NCBI RefSeq assembly: GCF_964355755.1
Contig: NC_092670.1
Location: 39,109,795 to 39,173,794 of the forward strand
Source: Antedon mediterranea
Taxonomy: Eukaryota > Echinodermata > Crinoidea > Comatulida > Antedonidae
Length of the DNA: 64,000 nucleotides
Direction: 5' to 3'
Position 1 is the first letter of the stretch; the number at the start of each line of letters is the position of its first letter. The notes under the pieces were generated by a model. That model worked only from the letters and a program-made list of their open reading frames with translations, ran no database searches and was not told the origin of the DNA. Position numbers and translations under genes: made by a program. This document shows positions 15,401 through 30,400 of the stretch, piece by piece.

Positions 15401-18400
15401 TACTTACAAACCCCCTTATTTAAAGTGCTGCGTTTTCTTCTTGTTATATTTTCACATCATTGAATATATTTAGATGATGAAGCGCCGACAACGGATGATT
15501 GTCCGTCAGATATTATTGACAACAATACACCAGGAGCAGACGAGAACGTGGCCGTGACGTGGCCAGCTTTGAGCTGGCAAGATAACTCAAATGCATTCAT
15601 TGATGTAGATCAATCACACACACCTCCTGACGTATTTCCAATTGGAACAAACGTAGTCGTGTATACAGCCACTGACATATATGGAAATGTTGGGTATTGC
15701 CGTTTCAACGTTACCATTTTAGGTAAATCGAAGTACCATAGTTTAGGCAATGCTTACTGCTATTTGAAATTTGTCGATATTTGATATAATTTGTTTATTA
15801 AACTGATAAGCTGATAAGAACTACAAAAATGGAAAAAATAGCCAACCAATCAAAACTAACTAAAAAAGTAGATATATTTTTAGGCAGCTTGAATTGAATT
15901 TATTTACCACCGAAACTGTTAATGTAACTAATAATATAGTGTCACTATTGATTGGGTTGTCAATATTATAATAGTTTAATATGGAATAAATCTAGCCTTA
16001 CTCATCATCATGCATCCTTCAGTCAAAATTGACTATGGAGAGAATTTCATCAATTACCCAGCAGTGAGTCTGTGTGATCTGATCTAGATTTTCTTTTCAG
16101 ATACCTCTCTTCATTTTCCATACGATATCTCTCTTCGCTGTGTGCAAGTCCTGCCTGAAGATATAGGCATGATTTTCGGTCATCAGCTTTTTTTCTCAGT
16201 GTTAACATCGATGTCCATTGCCTTCAAGTCTCTTTTACATGCATCTTTGAAACCCAAATATGGACGTCCTATATAGATCTGGCCTTACTAATGTGCCACT
16301 ATTTGTATATATTTAGATAACGAGGATCCTGTCGTTTCATACTGCCCAGGCGATATAACGAATACAACTGAATTTTACGGTAATGTAAACCCACAAGTTT
16401 ATTGGGACGAACCGACTGCAACTGACAATTCTGGAAATGTATCAGTGACATCAAGTAACAGACCCGGTGATACCTTTCAGATTGGAGATAGTGGAACAGT
16501 GGTTACTTACACGTTTACAGATGTTTATGATAATGCAGCAATGTGCCAATTCACAGTAACCATTGCAGGTAAACTATCAATATATAACAACAACCGCATT
16601 AGTAACTTTAAAGATGTATTGTCCCAAAAAACATAAAAAATAAAGATTATAAAATAAGAATGTGCATAGATTAATTTTGTACTTTTATTAAAGTTAATCA
16701 CTTTCGTACAAAAAACCGGAAAAATCAATGTTTTCACCTATAAAATGACAAAATAAATGGTTTAATTCAACCAAAAACCCATTGGCTGGTAACTAATTTG
16801 CTTAAAATTACAGTTTTTTAGGTAATTGCGTTTTTTTCGATACAATTTTTGGTCAAAGTGAATAACTATTAGGTGACATTAAAATGGCATATTCAACAAA
16901 AACATTTTTAGAATTATTTTTTAAAGGACAATACATCTTTAATAGTATAACGCTAATTTTAGTATCCAGACATTGTGAGGTGATGACGTAAATATCAGGG
17001 TTATAATGAAACAAATGAGATGATGACAAACATTTTGTTTTCAAACCCATAGTTTGTCAAGGACAGTTTTTAGTGTAATTACGTACTCATCGTACACCAC
17101 TCTATGAGTGGTGCAAGAGGCTAGTGGGCCGGTCGTGGCCCTCTATTAGCCTCCATCGTCTTCTGAAATTGTCTTTTAAATAGTATGGTTGTGTCAACTT
17201 CTACTGTACTGGCAGGGAGAGCTTTCCATGAATTTACGACTTGTTGGGTAAAAAAATGCCTACGGCAATTTAATCGAGCATTATTATTTTTCAATTTCTG
17301 TTTATGACCCCTAGTGGCGGTATATTCAGACTTTTGAAAAGTAAATCACTATCAATAGCCACTTTGTTAGAAAGAAAATTATATGTTTGAATCATGTCGT
17401 CTTTCTTCTAACGTTGTTAAATTAAAAACTTACTATCTGCATAGGGCATGTTATGCAAACTAGGTGGTAGCCTAGTTGCTCTCCTCTGAACTTTTTCTAA
17501 TAAAAGAATGTATTTCTTTAGTTAATGAGACTATGCCTGGACTGCAAATTTCAGATACGGCCTGACTAATCCAGTAAAAAGCGATTTAATCATATCAACT
17601 GATTTATATTTATTGGATCTTTTAATAGTACCTAACACTCGATTTGCTGTTTTGGCTGCTGCTCATTGTTTACTAGTCTTGAGAGATTTATCAATAATCA
17701 CTCGCAAGTCTTTTTGTTCTGTTACTTCATCTAGGATAATCCCATCAAGTTCATAAGAATGATTCGGATTATTAAATCCTAGGTGCATGACATTGCATTT
17801 ACTAATATTAAAGCTCATTAGGTATTCACGACAACAAAGTGATAACTTGTCAATATCATTTTGTAGTACTCCAGAATCAACCTCGGAATGCACACTTCCA
17901 AACAATTTAATAATGTCATCAGCAAATTTCACAATGAATAATTAATGGAAAAATCTATGTCATCAATAAAAATAAGAAAAAGGACTGGTCCGAGGACCGA
18001 ACCCTGAGGCACACCACTATGAACGGGGGCCCACTCAGATTTCCTACCATTCACAACAACCCTTTGAGATCTATCACTAAGCCATTTTTTATCCACATGC
18101 AAACAGGACCTTCAATACTATGAGCCAAACCTTTATTCAACAACCTTACATAAAAAAACTTCGAAACGCTGCAGAAGACAAGTTTTCAAAATTTGCAATA
18201 CATTAGGATTCTACGATAATTGTAATGTTATTATCTCTTTTTCAGATCTTATACATCCAGTTATTTACAATATATCTGGCAATTTAACTTACTTTACTCT
18301 ACCCGGAGTCAACTACGCGATAGCCATGTGGGAAGATCCAATGGCCATGGACAATTCTGAAATGGTCATTCTCGCAACAACCATTCCATCTGGATCTCAA

Positions 18401-21400
18401 TTTGAAATAGGAACTACTGAGGTATGCGTAGTGGCGCTTGATCCGTCAGATAATGGAGATAGAGCTTGTTTTTATGTGACAGTAATAGGTAAGATATATA
18501 CAGAAAAAACATTTGTAAAACATAACAGAATAATCTATGCAATGTGATAACTTCTGTTCTAAGCCAACTTTTTTTCGAAATCAATAGTTGAATAGTTTGT
18601 AGAATTGTTTATAAGCATCCGCAAACATTAACACAACTTGCTAACATACTCAACAGTGTGCAAACCATGAGGCTGGCAACATTATATGCTAATGTTGACA
18701 AGTAGACAAAGTTAGTTAACACAGTGGAAGTATAAGTTTGGTAGTTGTTGTAGTGTAGACAAGGTTGTATATAAACACTGACTACAAAATATAAACAACA
18801 CCTATGAGCAAATAAATTATGGATTTTTATACATTTAATAATAATAATAAACAATATTTATATAGCGCCTAATGGATCACTGACCCCTCTATGTGCTTTA
18901 CATTAGACCCTAACTAATGGTAATAAACTATCGGGATGGAAACGATCAATAATGTGAAAGAATGTAACTATGCTTATTAACTAAGTTAAAACTATCCTCC
19001 GCCGGACACCATCCCGGTATTTCTGAGTCAAGGTTTCGGGGCCAGAATTAAGAATAGAGAGTAAATGAAGCATGCACTAACTTAACTAGGGTATCCTTAC
19101 ATATAGTAAGTTATGAAAGCTCTGTCTACACTATCAAACTTTATGTGACATAAATGTTATATAACATTTACTGTGAATCTATGTTTACACCAACAATATC
19201 TTGTTTCACCGTAGACAACGAAGCCCCTGTTTTTGTGAGCTACCCAATGGAAGACATTGTACAATTCACAGACGTCGGCGTACAGACAATAGTGTTATGG
19301 AATCTTCCAATTGTTACCGATAATTCCGGCTCTTTTTATATTACCAATGACATAAATGCGGGAGATCTATTTGACATAGGGGAGTATACTGTATACTATA
19401 ACGCCACCGATCCGTATGGAAACACGGCTTTCATCTCTTTCAGAGTCATCATTTTAGGTAAATATGTATTTATCGACGATGTCACAATCACTGTGTTCAA
19501 ACCACGATAGGACCATTATTCATTCATTCATTTTTTTTTATTTTGGATAGAATACAAATCATACAAAAAAAAAAAAAAGAGAAACAATTTCACCAGGAAA
19601 TTAAGAAGATAATTAATTAGCCACAAAACCAACCTACAATATTTTAAAATACCAATTTGCACCAACGCTGATGTAGGTTGGATTGTGGAAGTACGTTAAC
19701 TATGGTTTGAATCTAATGAAGACTAATACAACTGTCATGAATTATGTTCTTAAAACTATGTATTGAGTTCCTCCAATATTCATAGAATGATTATGGAACG
19801 TTATTCGTTACATGCTTGCGCTAATTATATTAACCTCTGTTTAAACTGTAGGTGTAAATCTACGAATGGTAGTCTCTAGCCCTATGGCAGGTTGTTGTGA
19901 AGTACTGTACACCTAAAATCTCCTTTCTCATTCTATATACAGAAACCGACAATGATGCTCCAAATATCACGTGTCCTGAATCAGTAGAAGTTGAATCTGA
20001 TGCTACTAGACCGTATGCTACAAATGTCGTCTGGTCGGATATTTACGCGGAAGATTTAAATGGAATTTTTAACATTACAAGTAGCGTTCAAAACGGTTCC
20101 ACTTTTAACTTAGGTGAAACAAACGTCACGTACTGGGCATCGGACACGTCTGGAAATATCGCCGAGTGCACGTTTACTGTAACTGTAATAGGTGATAATT
20201 TTACTGTATTCCCTGTGTGTTTCTAGTGTATAATGTGGCCGTATTTACCAATAACACTTAAGTGAAAAAGTAAGTATTAGAGTTAGGCATACAGCAGGTA
20301 CATTTGATTAAAACTATACTGACTGCATTTATTCATTCCTGTTGTAGACATGGAAGATCCTGTAGTGACGAACTGCCCAGAGAATATCACAGACACAACA
20401 GACTCAGGATCACCAAATGGTATTGTGTCCATACCGTCACCGACCATATCAGACAACTCGGGTTCATACTCAGTAGAACAAACCCCACCTGGAATGTCGT
20501 TTGGAATAGGAATAACATGGGTTACACTGACTGTGTCAGACGAGGCTGGAAATACGGCAGAATGTTCCTTTACAGTGGAAATTATCGGTAAATATATTAT
20601 AATACAACATTGTTTCATATCGAATTTTGATTGTGGAGACAACAGAACCAAAACCAAACAAAATATATGTTATAACTAAAAAGCTAACGTTATATAATTT
20701 TTTTTTAAAATTACAGATGATGAAGACCCAACAGTCGACTTCTGTCCAACAAACATATTAGTTGATAACGACCCTCAATTAGCAACAGCAGTATTGAACT
20801 GGACGGAACCAATAGCATCAGACAATGATAGTCCACTAACATTGACAACATCGCATACACCAAATGTTGATCAGTTTTACGTGGGAGATACTTTGGTGAA
20901 CTACACATGGACTGATCCATCGGAAAACACAGCGACTTGTCTATTTACTGTTACAGTACGAGGTATATTGCTTTAAAAACGTGTTAGTAGAGTCAAAGAA
21001 CTTATAACACAAGAATCTCCTGTTCGTCCGAAGCGCGTAACAATTTCGAAAGGCATTGTGGGATAGAATAGAGCTATGGGTGGCGCCATTGTGAGCCATG
21101 GAGTAGGGCGCCCGCATCAAATTAGAAAGTCAAAATCATAGAGGGGATCTGCTAATGCTCTAGGGAGGATAGAGTAATTGACTGAGGAGTAGGGCGCCCG
21201 CATCAAATTAGAAAGTCAAAATCATAGAGGGGATCCGCTAATACTCTAGGGGGGTAGAGTAATTGACTTCCTAGTTTGGAGGGGGCGCTGCTCCATGCTG
21301 TGAAATGGCGTCGCCCAGTTTGACCTTTTAACCCTGTACTTCCCATACTGTGTTTTGAATGCAAATTGAAGAACAGGAGATTATTGTGTTATAAGTTCTT

Positions 21401-24400
21401 TGGTAGAGTGTATTTTCCAACTGGAACGAATAAACACTTACACAAACATGGCAACGAAGCGACAGTGGCTCGAAAGCATGTTTCAGTGCGTTGATGAGGC
21501 GATTATGTTTAAAAAAAAAACGCATCTCAATGCATGACTGGCCCATGGCCTAGCCATCAACGATTTCACACACTCATTACATTATTTCATTTACCTATTC
21601 ATGTATAAATCTATTCCTCCAATGGGTCATTATATAAATGTGAATATTCAGTTTAACCTAACTTTATATTCGGCCAGTAATATAACATTACATTAATCAA
21701 ATGATTATTATTAAACAGATGTTGAAGATCCAGTCTATTCGGGCTGTCCAAATTCACAAATTACAGCAGAGACACCAACAGGCCTCAACACAACTATGGT
21801 TTATTGGATGGCACCAACCGTCACCGATAATGTAGGCGTGGTTATAAATATCTCAGATTATGAACCAAACGATGTATTTTCTATTGGTATAACAACTGTG
21901 ACGTATCACGCAGAGGACGAAGCGGGAAACGAAGCAAATTGCATATTTACTATTCTGGTAGAAGGTAAGATTGTTATCTATTGATTAATTGAAATATTTT
22001 ATTTATACTACTGGGCGACCTCTTCAGTCAAAGACTGGTCTCGCAGAGGACACAGTTATGATTAGTGGATGTGATGTACTAGTACACCGGGGTGACCCCC
22101 TACACGTCTCGAAAGATGTATTAGGTTCTTTAAAGTGCACATGAGCTAGATGTGTAAACTGGACCTATGGTTTATAGAAAACTCGTTATACCACAAGAAC
22201 CATGGGGCCAGTGAGCCTCGAACCCTTGCAGATATTATGGCTACGTAATTATGGTTCCACTATCTTAAGCGCTCGGCCACTCACATTATCCAACATGGTT
22301 TTTATAAAGTATTTAATGTGAATTGTCGTCTAGATACTGAGAATCCAGTGTTCCCAACATGCAGTCAACTACAACCAAGTGTAACAGTGGAGACATTACC
22401 AGGTAGAAATTACAACAATGTGACGTGGAGTGTTCCTGAAGCTATTGACAACGACATAGTGACGGATGTGACTTCAAATGCAGAATTTGGAGTGTTTGAG
22501 TTTGGTTCACATGCTATCCTCTACACGGCCTACGACAACAGTGGGAACACGGGTACTTGTGCCTTTTTAGTCATAGTCGAAGGTAATTGTATTTATATTA
22601 TTTCTGATAAACAATAAGTACATAGACCAAAACATAAACACTAAATGGATAGGAGACTAAAACGACTATTGTCTTATTTTCTAAGATAACGAGAAGCCAC
22701 AGTTAACAATGTGTCCAAACGATACTGATGTTATGCCTGACGTCGGAATGGATTCAGCGCTGGTGTATTGGGATGAACCTATGGTAACGGATAATGTTGA
22801 TAAGACTCCGTTCATACTATCTACTATTGATTCAAATACCACATTGTTGATTGGTTCTCATAGAGTTACTTACACAGCTATCGATCAGTCTGGAAATTCT
22901 GAAACATGTACATTTACCATAAATGTTTTAGGTGAGTATACAGATTTTTTTTTCACAATTAGAACGAAAACAAGATATTTTATTGTAACAGTAGATGAAA
23001 TGCCCTTTTGAGAAATGTCTATTTCTCTATAATAAAAATCATGAAACATTATTTTTCTTTTCTTTTTCGTATTCGTACTTAATGTTAGGCCTATATCTTG
23101 GGGTGTGTCAAACTTAAAGTATTTCCGAATTACGGTATATGACCAAAACCCCCCACCCACATGATTACTTCATTGTCTTTATTATCCTGTATGTTATTGT
23201 GTATTGTGGAAATAAATTGAATTGAATATTATTTTGTCTGTATTAGATGAAGAGCCACCTGAGTTTATGAATTGTCCAAATAACATTACGCAACCAACTG
23301 ACGCAGGTGAAGCTACTGCTATAGTGACATGGACGCCACCAACTGCAACAGATAATGCCGCCACTCCAACTGTTTTATCAACGTTTAACCCTAGTATGTC
23401 TTGTTTTATTTAATTTAAATATAACACTTTTAAAATTAAAAATGTAGTTGTTTAATTCAAAATGTTTTACTATGAAAATTTGTTTTTATCATTGACTGCA
23501 GATCTTAGTAACAACTAATATTTGTATTTGAAAACAATCTGAAATAAACTTTTAACCCTAGTATGTCTTGTTTTATTGTATTTAAATATTAAACTTTTTT
23601 TTAAAATATGTAGTTGTTTAATGCGAAATTTCTTACTATGAAAATTTATTTTTTATCATTGACTGCAAAATATTAGTTACAACTAATATTTTTATTTGAA
23701 AACAATCTGAAATAAACTTTTAACCCTAGTATGTCTTGTTTTATTGTATTTAAATATAAAACTTTTTTTAAAAATATGTAGTTGTTTAATGCGAAATTTC
23801 TTACTATGAAAATTTATTTTTTATCATTGACTGCAAATATTAGTTACAACTAATATTTTTATTTGAAAACAATCTGAAAGGAACTCTGGAAAGAAGCCAA
23901 ACATTAAAATAATTTGATGATAGTCAAGTGAGATTGACTTGGTTGGATGTAGAGCAATAGTTAATTACGAAGGAAGAGTGTCACACTTCCTCCTCAATAA
24001 CTAGTGGAGTAAGCTCTGATTGGTCGATGAGAGAGAAGCAAATGACACATAAACTATTATATTATTTTGTTTACCAGATGACGAATTTGCGTATCTGTAT
24101 GGTGGATTTACGCCAGTATTTTACACAGCCTATGACTTGAGCGGAAACAGCGCCCTCTGCATTTTTTATATCACTATAGAAGGTACAGTATCATTCTGAA
24201 TACTTGTTATTACAGTGGTTGTGTACATTCTAATTTGCAAACATTTCAAAGACGTAAAATAAAAAGACATCATACATCCATAACAAGCTCGATATATTTA
24301 TGATTTACCTTATTATTTTTAGATCTTGAGAAACCAGTGTTTCTCTCACAGCCACAGAACATAAGTGTGCCTGCCGTAGATATAGGTGCATACGCGTCGG

Positions 24401-27400
24401 TTATATTTGATATACCAGATGCAACCGACAACGTTGGAGTCATCCTAACTTCACCAATTCCAGTTCCCGGAACCCAATTTCCTTTGGGAGATACTCCGGT
24501 CGACATCATCGCGTTCGACGCAGCTGGAAACCAGGAGAGGGTGTCATTTGTCGTCACCGTATTTGGTAAGTTGGTCTTTTCAAAAGAGCGTTTCTAATTT
24601 TTTTAAATGTTGTTTTTTTCTAATTTGATGGCATGGTTATTATAAATTGCATCCTTTACAGAGAGACAAGGCCATATAAATGACTGCAGTCGCGTGCTCA
24701 AATTTGAGTTAGTGTTTGCTGACCGACCGACCGACAAACCGACTGACCAACCGACTGACATAGTGAGCTGTAGGAAATAAACGTTAAATAAATCAACACG
24801 ATAGTGTTTAGTACCATTTAGTTCTCGCAGAACACATATTCACGTATTTTCATTAATACATATTGAATTTTCACAGATGATACTGATCCTTCGTACACTA
24901 ACTGCCCCGGACAGATATTCTTCAACACTGATTTCAGATCAAGCACTGCAACAGCCGTTTGGCAGGATCTGATTCTGTTTGACAACGACAGAATTCAAGA
25001 AGAATATAATACTGATATATCTCCATCTTTATTACCTGTTGGAATGAATACCATCTACAACAATGCAACGGATCCTGCTGGAAACTCTGCAGAGTGTATA
25101 TTTGAGGTCGTAGTAACAGGTAAACTTGATTAACTTCCTTTAAATCTTTTAAAACAAACAGCAGTCTCATTTAATGCGATGGACTACATTGACGAAATGC
25201 TTTGCCCTTTTTGCGGTTTGTAACAAACTGACAGAATAATCATAGCATATCTAGAAAATAAACACCATCGATGAACACTACTGCAGATAAAAGTACTTCA
25301 TACATCCACACTCTTATCTAGATGACTTGCAATAGTTTGTTAGACTCTATCTAGTGACAGCTACAGAATCGGGTGTAATTGTAAACACATTATTTATTGT
25401 CTTGGTAGATAACGAGGAGCCATATTATGAAGTATGTCCAAATTCCTTTACCGTAATCGCGTCATCAACTTCTAATGAAACGGAGGTCTCATGGACAGTG
25501 TCAACTCCAAGAGACAACGTAGAAGTTGTTAATGAGACAAGAACACATTCAACAAACGATCTATTTGTGATCGGAACGTATGCAATACGATATGAGGCGA
25601 CAGATCCGTCGGGAAACATAGGAACTTGTGAATTTACACTTGCCGTACAAGGTAAAAAAGAACAAAAGTGTTGAATTTGATTACTAGGCTTAGGGTACGG
25701 AACTGGTTTATGAACTACTTAATTGGAACTAAGATTTCAATACAAACAATACAACTAGGCCTATTATGAATGTGACCTAATATTTATTTGCTTTAACATT
25801 AGAAAAACAACGTACTACCATTCTATGAAACAATCATTTGTTTTATCGGAAACTTATCCCAAAAAAAAATATCAGAAAAAGATCCCAAAGCGACTATGCA
25901 TCTATTATACAATCATACATCACCAGGTGATAGAAATAACACTTCATTAGGCACTAGTGACCTGTATTGACTAGGTTGACAGACACATACTGTAACCAGG
26001 TAATTTCACTCTTCCCTGCTGTAACCTACAGCTTACATGGAGCTGTCTTAACACAAAACGTAGTGTAGGAAATATGACAATATTAGAACCATAATTAATT
26101 TTTAGATGCCACTGCACCAACATTCACGACTTGTCCGGACGGTCAAACGTACGATGCAGATACTGGAAAAGATGGCACCAACGTCTTCTGGACAGAACCT
26201 GTAGCCGTTGATAACTCTGGAAACGTTATGACTGTAATCATGACACCAGTCTTGACATCTGGTGATTATTTGACCATCGGACAATACAATATTAATTTTA
26301 CTGCCATTGATGCAATGGGAAATATAGGATATTGCTTCTTTACTATTGTAATTGAAGGTAAAGTATAATTGTTTTTAAAACGATCTGTGTTGTTGAATTT
26401 ATCTTGTAATCAACGACAGGCACAGTTCTACATTTAGTCAAACAGCCAAAAAGCCAAAAATGTAAATTTAATTAATAAATCTAAGTGTAAATCTATTACA
26501 TGATGTCATATCCTGGTTAATCCATAACCATATTTACTTTACAATAGAATTACAAACATTACTGATATTCATTTAAAATTCATAAGATTCCTGATATTTT
26601 TTTCAAGATAATGAACTTCCAAACATAACATATTGTCCAGAGAACATCGAAACATTACCAGATTTTGGAACTAACACTGCAAACGTAACTTTTGAGGTAC
26701 CAACTGCGGTCGACAACTCTGGAAGTTTAAATATTCAAGGCTTTCCTCTACCAGGCTCAGTATTTATGCCTGGTATTAATACTGTCATTTATACGTTTAC
26801 TGATCCCTCTAACAACTACGATGACTGCACGTTTACCGTTACTGTTCAAGGTTTGAAACAGATTTTATTTTAAGATTAATTGTCTGCACTACCAAACTTA
26901 ATGTGACAAACAAAATGTGATGTGCCCATTTATGGACATGATGATGTCATATCACTACCATATTTGGGCATATCACTTTTTTGTCAAACTAGCTTGATAG
27001 TGTAGACAGAGCTTAACTATATTGTAATAGTGTAGTATGGTCTTAACCCAACTGTAAAACATGTCGTTAGAAAGTGTCAAGTAAATTTAATCATTTAATT
27101 AGGGAGAAAAAACAATTATTTTAATACCTTAAAAAACTAATATGACAATCAATAATATTCAATATTTTAAATAAAATTAGATGATGAGGCGCCGACGGTT
27201 ACTGGTTGCCCGTCAAGCATAGACGCGTCAACAGCACCGGGATTGCCGTATCAAGTAGTCAATTGGACGGAGCCAACGTTTATGGACAACGCAGGTTCAC
27301 CTCAAGTAGTGAAATCACATGAATCCGGTTCACAGTTCAGTATTGGAGTAACGTATGTCAATTACACTGCTAGTGATTCATTTGGAAACGAGCGTGTGTG

Positions 27401-30400
27401 CTCATTTACAATTACAATCTTTGGTAAGTTTTCATACTTAGTCAGGATAGGAAAGGAAATGAAAGATAGAAGTACGTTCAAATACTATAACAATGCTACT
27501 TGTATAAACTACCAATAAGAAAACCGTCCGTACAACCAGTACCAAACATGGCAAAGGCCCATTTACACTAGGTCGATGACGATCGACGATAAATAGATAC
27601 ATATATGTATTTTTCATACTTGAAAAAAAATTTAAACAGTTTTTATCCTAGAACTATAGGATAGCCATCTATGCTGCCTTTGATGAAAATTATATTTTCA
27701 CATGTTCAATTAAATGACGTCATGATTGGTAAGAGCAATAATATCGTGACAATACAACGATGTTATGGTTTTTATTGACCATTCATCATTTGATTGGAAT
27801 TAAAAAAAATCATTTTTATCAAAGACAACATAAATGATTATCCTATATTTCTAGAATAAAAACCTTTCTAATTTCTTTTGTTTTATGCAAGAAAAATGTA
27901 TGTTTATTTATTGTCGATCGTTATCGTTATAGTGTAGAAATGCGGAACAATGAACCCTCAATAAACATGTATGCGACTCGTGAAATAAGAACTGCTCACC
28001 TATCAAACAGTATCAGTACATCATATGTATATGCAAATGTTTATTTTATTTTGTAGATGATGAATTTCCAGAAATAAATAATTGTCCTGAAAATCAACGA
28101 TTAACAATAACGTCAGAGAGCAATACAATTGCAGCAATCTGGACGCCACCAACGGCTACTGATAACTCTGGACAGCCTGCTCTATCATCAAACTATCCGA
28201 GTGGATACCAATTTCAAAGTGGCGTAACATACGTTATATATGAGGCTAGAGATTCTTCAGGGAACAAAGTTCAATGCACATTTTCAATAACGGTCAACGG
28301 TAGGTTTAAATCTAAGCCGACATGAAATGAGTTAAACATACAGTAGGCCTAAATCAGTTTTTAGTAGTTTCTTTTGTGATATTTTCTCCACTTATGATAC
28401 AATTATCAATGAGTTTACTTTTTCCTACTAAGGATTCTTCTAACAAGAATTATATTGCATTTTTGAGATTTGTAGTGTCAATTTTAATACGGTTACAATC
28501 AGCCATAATTTCGTAATTCCGGTTATAAATAATGTATATCACAAGTACATAACCACCAGGCTTCACCTTCACTGTGATCTATATCTAATATGTAATGTTT
28601 ATTCATAGTCAATAATAATATTGCCATGTATGCGCATATATTGCGTTATCATCATCTTATAGAATCATAGTAACCAGTTTTGTCAAAAAATAAAAAGATC
28701 AAAATGTGGTCATTTAAAAAAAATTTCCCTGTACTATACTATTGACAATGGTTTAATAACAAAACCTATGAGTTTCAAGCCTAGTGAATACATTTTTTAG
28801 ACAATCAGCCTCCAGTATTCGTGAACTGTCCAGGCAATATCGACGAAAACACCGACTTCAGACAACCAACGGCGACAGTGAACTGGACAGAGCCGTACGG
28901 TGTCGATAACGTCGACGGAAACCTGACGTCATCAAGTACATACGCACCAGGCTCAACCTTCCCTGTTGGAACTTATACCAACACCTATGAAAGCACTGAC
29001 AACGAGGGGAATACCGGTACCTGTGTATTTACAATTACAGTGAATGGTAAGTACTGACCATTGTACAATTATGCACAATGATACATGGTGCTGGAGATGT
29101 GATCAATGAAACTAACAATTCCCTGGTTCCCTAGGGAAAATATGTCAATTTAGGCCAAAAGTATTAAATGGATAAGATAATGTAGAAATTATGTAACACA
29201 ATGATTTTTGACTAATGCTTTAACAACATAACATGTGATGTTTTATTTAAATTTCAAGATCGTGAGATTCCACAAATCTTTAATTGCCCGGTAAGTTTTG
29301 TAGTTGACGACACAAATATTGCCAGATGGGCACCACCAACGGCGACAGATAACACAGTTTTAGTGACGTTGACTTCGACAGTTAATCCGGGTTCAACTTT
29401 GGAATCGGGAATAACCAATGTAATGTATACAGCGTATGACCAATACGAAAACGAGGCTTACTGCTTCTTCAGTGTAAACATACAAGGTAAAGAAATACAT
29501 TGTTTTAAATTAAAGTATGGTACTAATCTAGAAAGATTAGTACTACTCTGGAAAGATTAGTACTACTCTGGAAAGATTAGTACCTACTCTGGAAAGATTA
29601 GTACTACTCTTTCCTGATACTAATAGACCAGGGAATTATTAATACATTTCAAACAAAAATGGCTTCTGATAAGCATTGAAATACTGTATCTAACAACTTG
29701 GCATTCGTAATTTATAATTGAACATTTATTTAGAAACAGTTAAAAAAATAAAAGAAGCATACATTTACAATAACTTAAATGGTAACAAACAATAGATAAG
29801 AAACTGTTTCAGGGATCGGATAAAGAAGCAACCCTTAAACAGAAAAAAAGACAAAAAAGCATCCGCATGAGAAATCATTTGCTATTGTTAGATTTATAAA
29901 TTACAATCCTAAAAAATATTATAAATGTTTCAGATAATTCATTTTGACTCAATTATATTACTCAAATAATAAATATGTTTTTTTTACGGAGTTTTTAAAT
30001 ATGTTCACGTTTCTGTAGACAGTTCATTCCATAACTATAGGACCATAATACTGTAAAAAAATTGAGTCCTTTTTAGCCTAGAGAATTAGCAAAAATGTGT
30101 TTTAATGTTTGTTTAATATCCATCCATTATCCTCCAAGGAACCGGAGCTCCTGTCATTACGGTCTGTCCCGCGAGTCAAGTAATCGTCGCAAATGAAGGT
30201 GACGCGACGACTATAGCAATTTGGGATGAACCAATGGCGATAGAGTCTGGTAGTTCTTTGGTGGCCGACTGTAACTATTATTCTGGAGCCGAATTTGCTG
30301 TCGATTCACTGAACGAAGTCAACTGTGTATTCACCGCATCTACAGATCTGGAATCAATTTGCTCTTTTACTGTTACAATCGATCGTAAGAAAACAAAATT

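Noticed and set aside
17663-17932. Working reverse transcriptase gene
   Set aside because: FADD box is present but frame changes, stops and 5' truncation show a dead LINE copy.
22200-22292. Functional tRNA gene
   Set aside because: A and B boxes are present but no cloverleaf could be drawn and it is joined to a repeated body; it is a SINE head.
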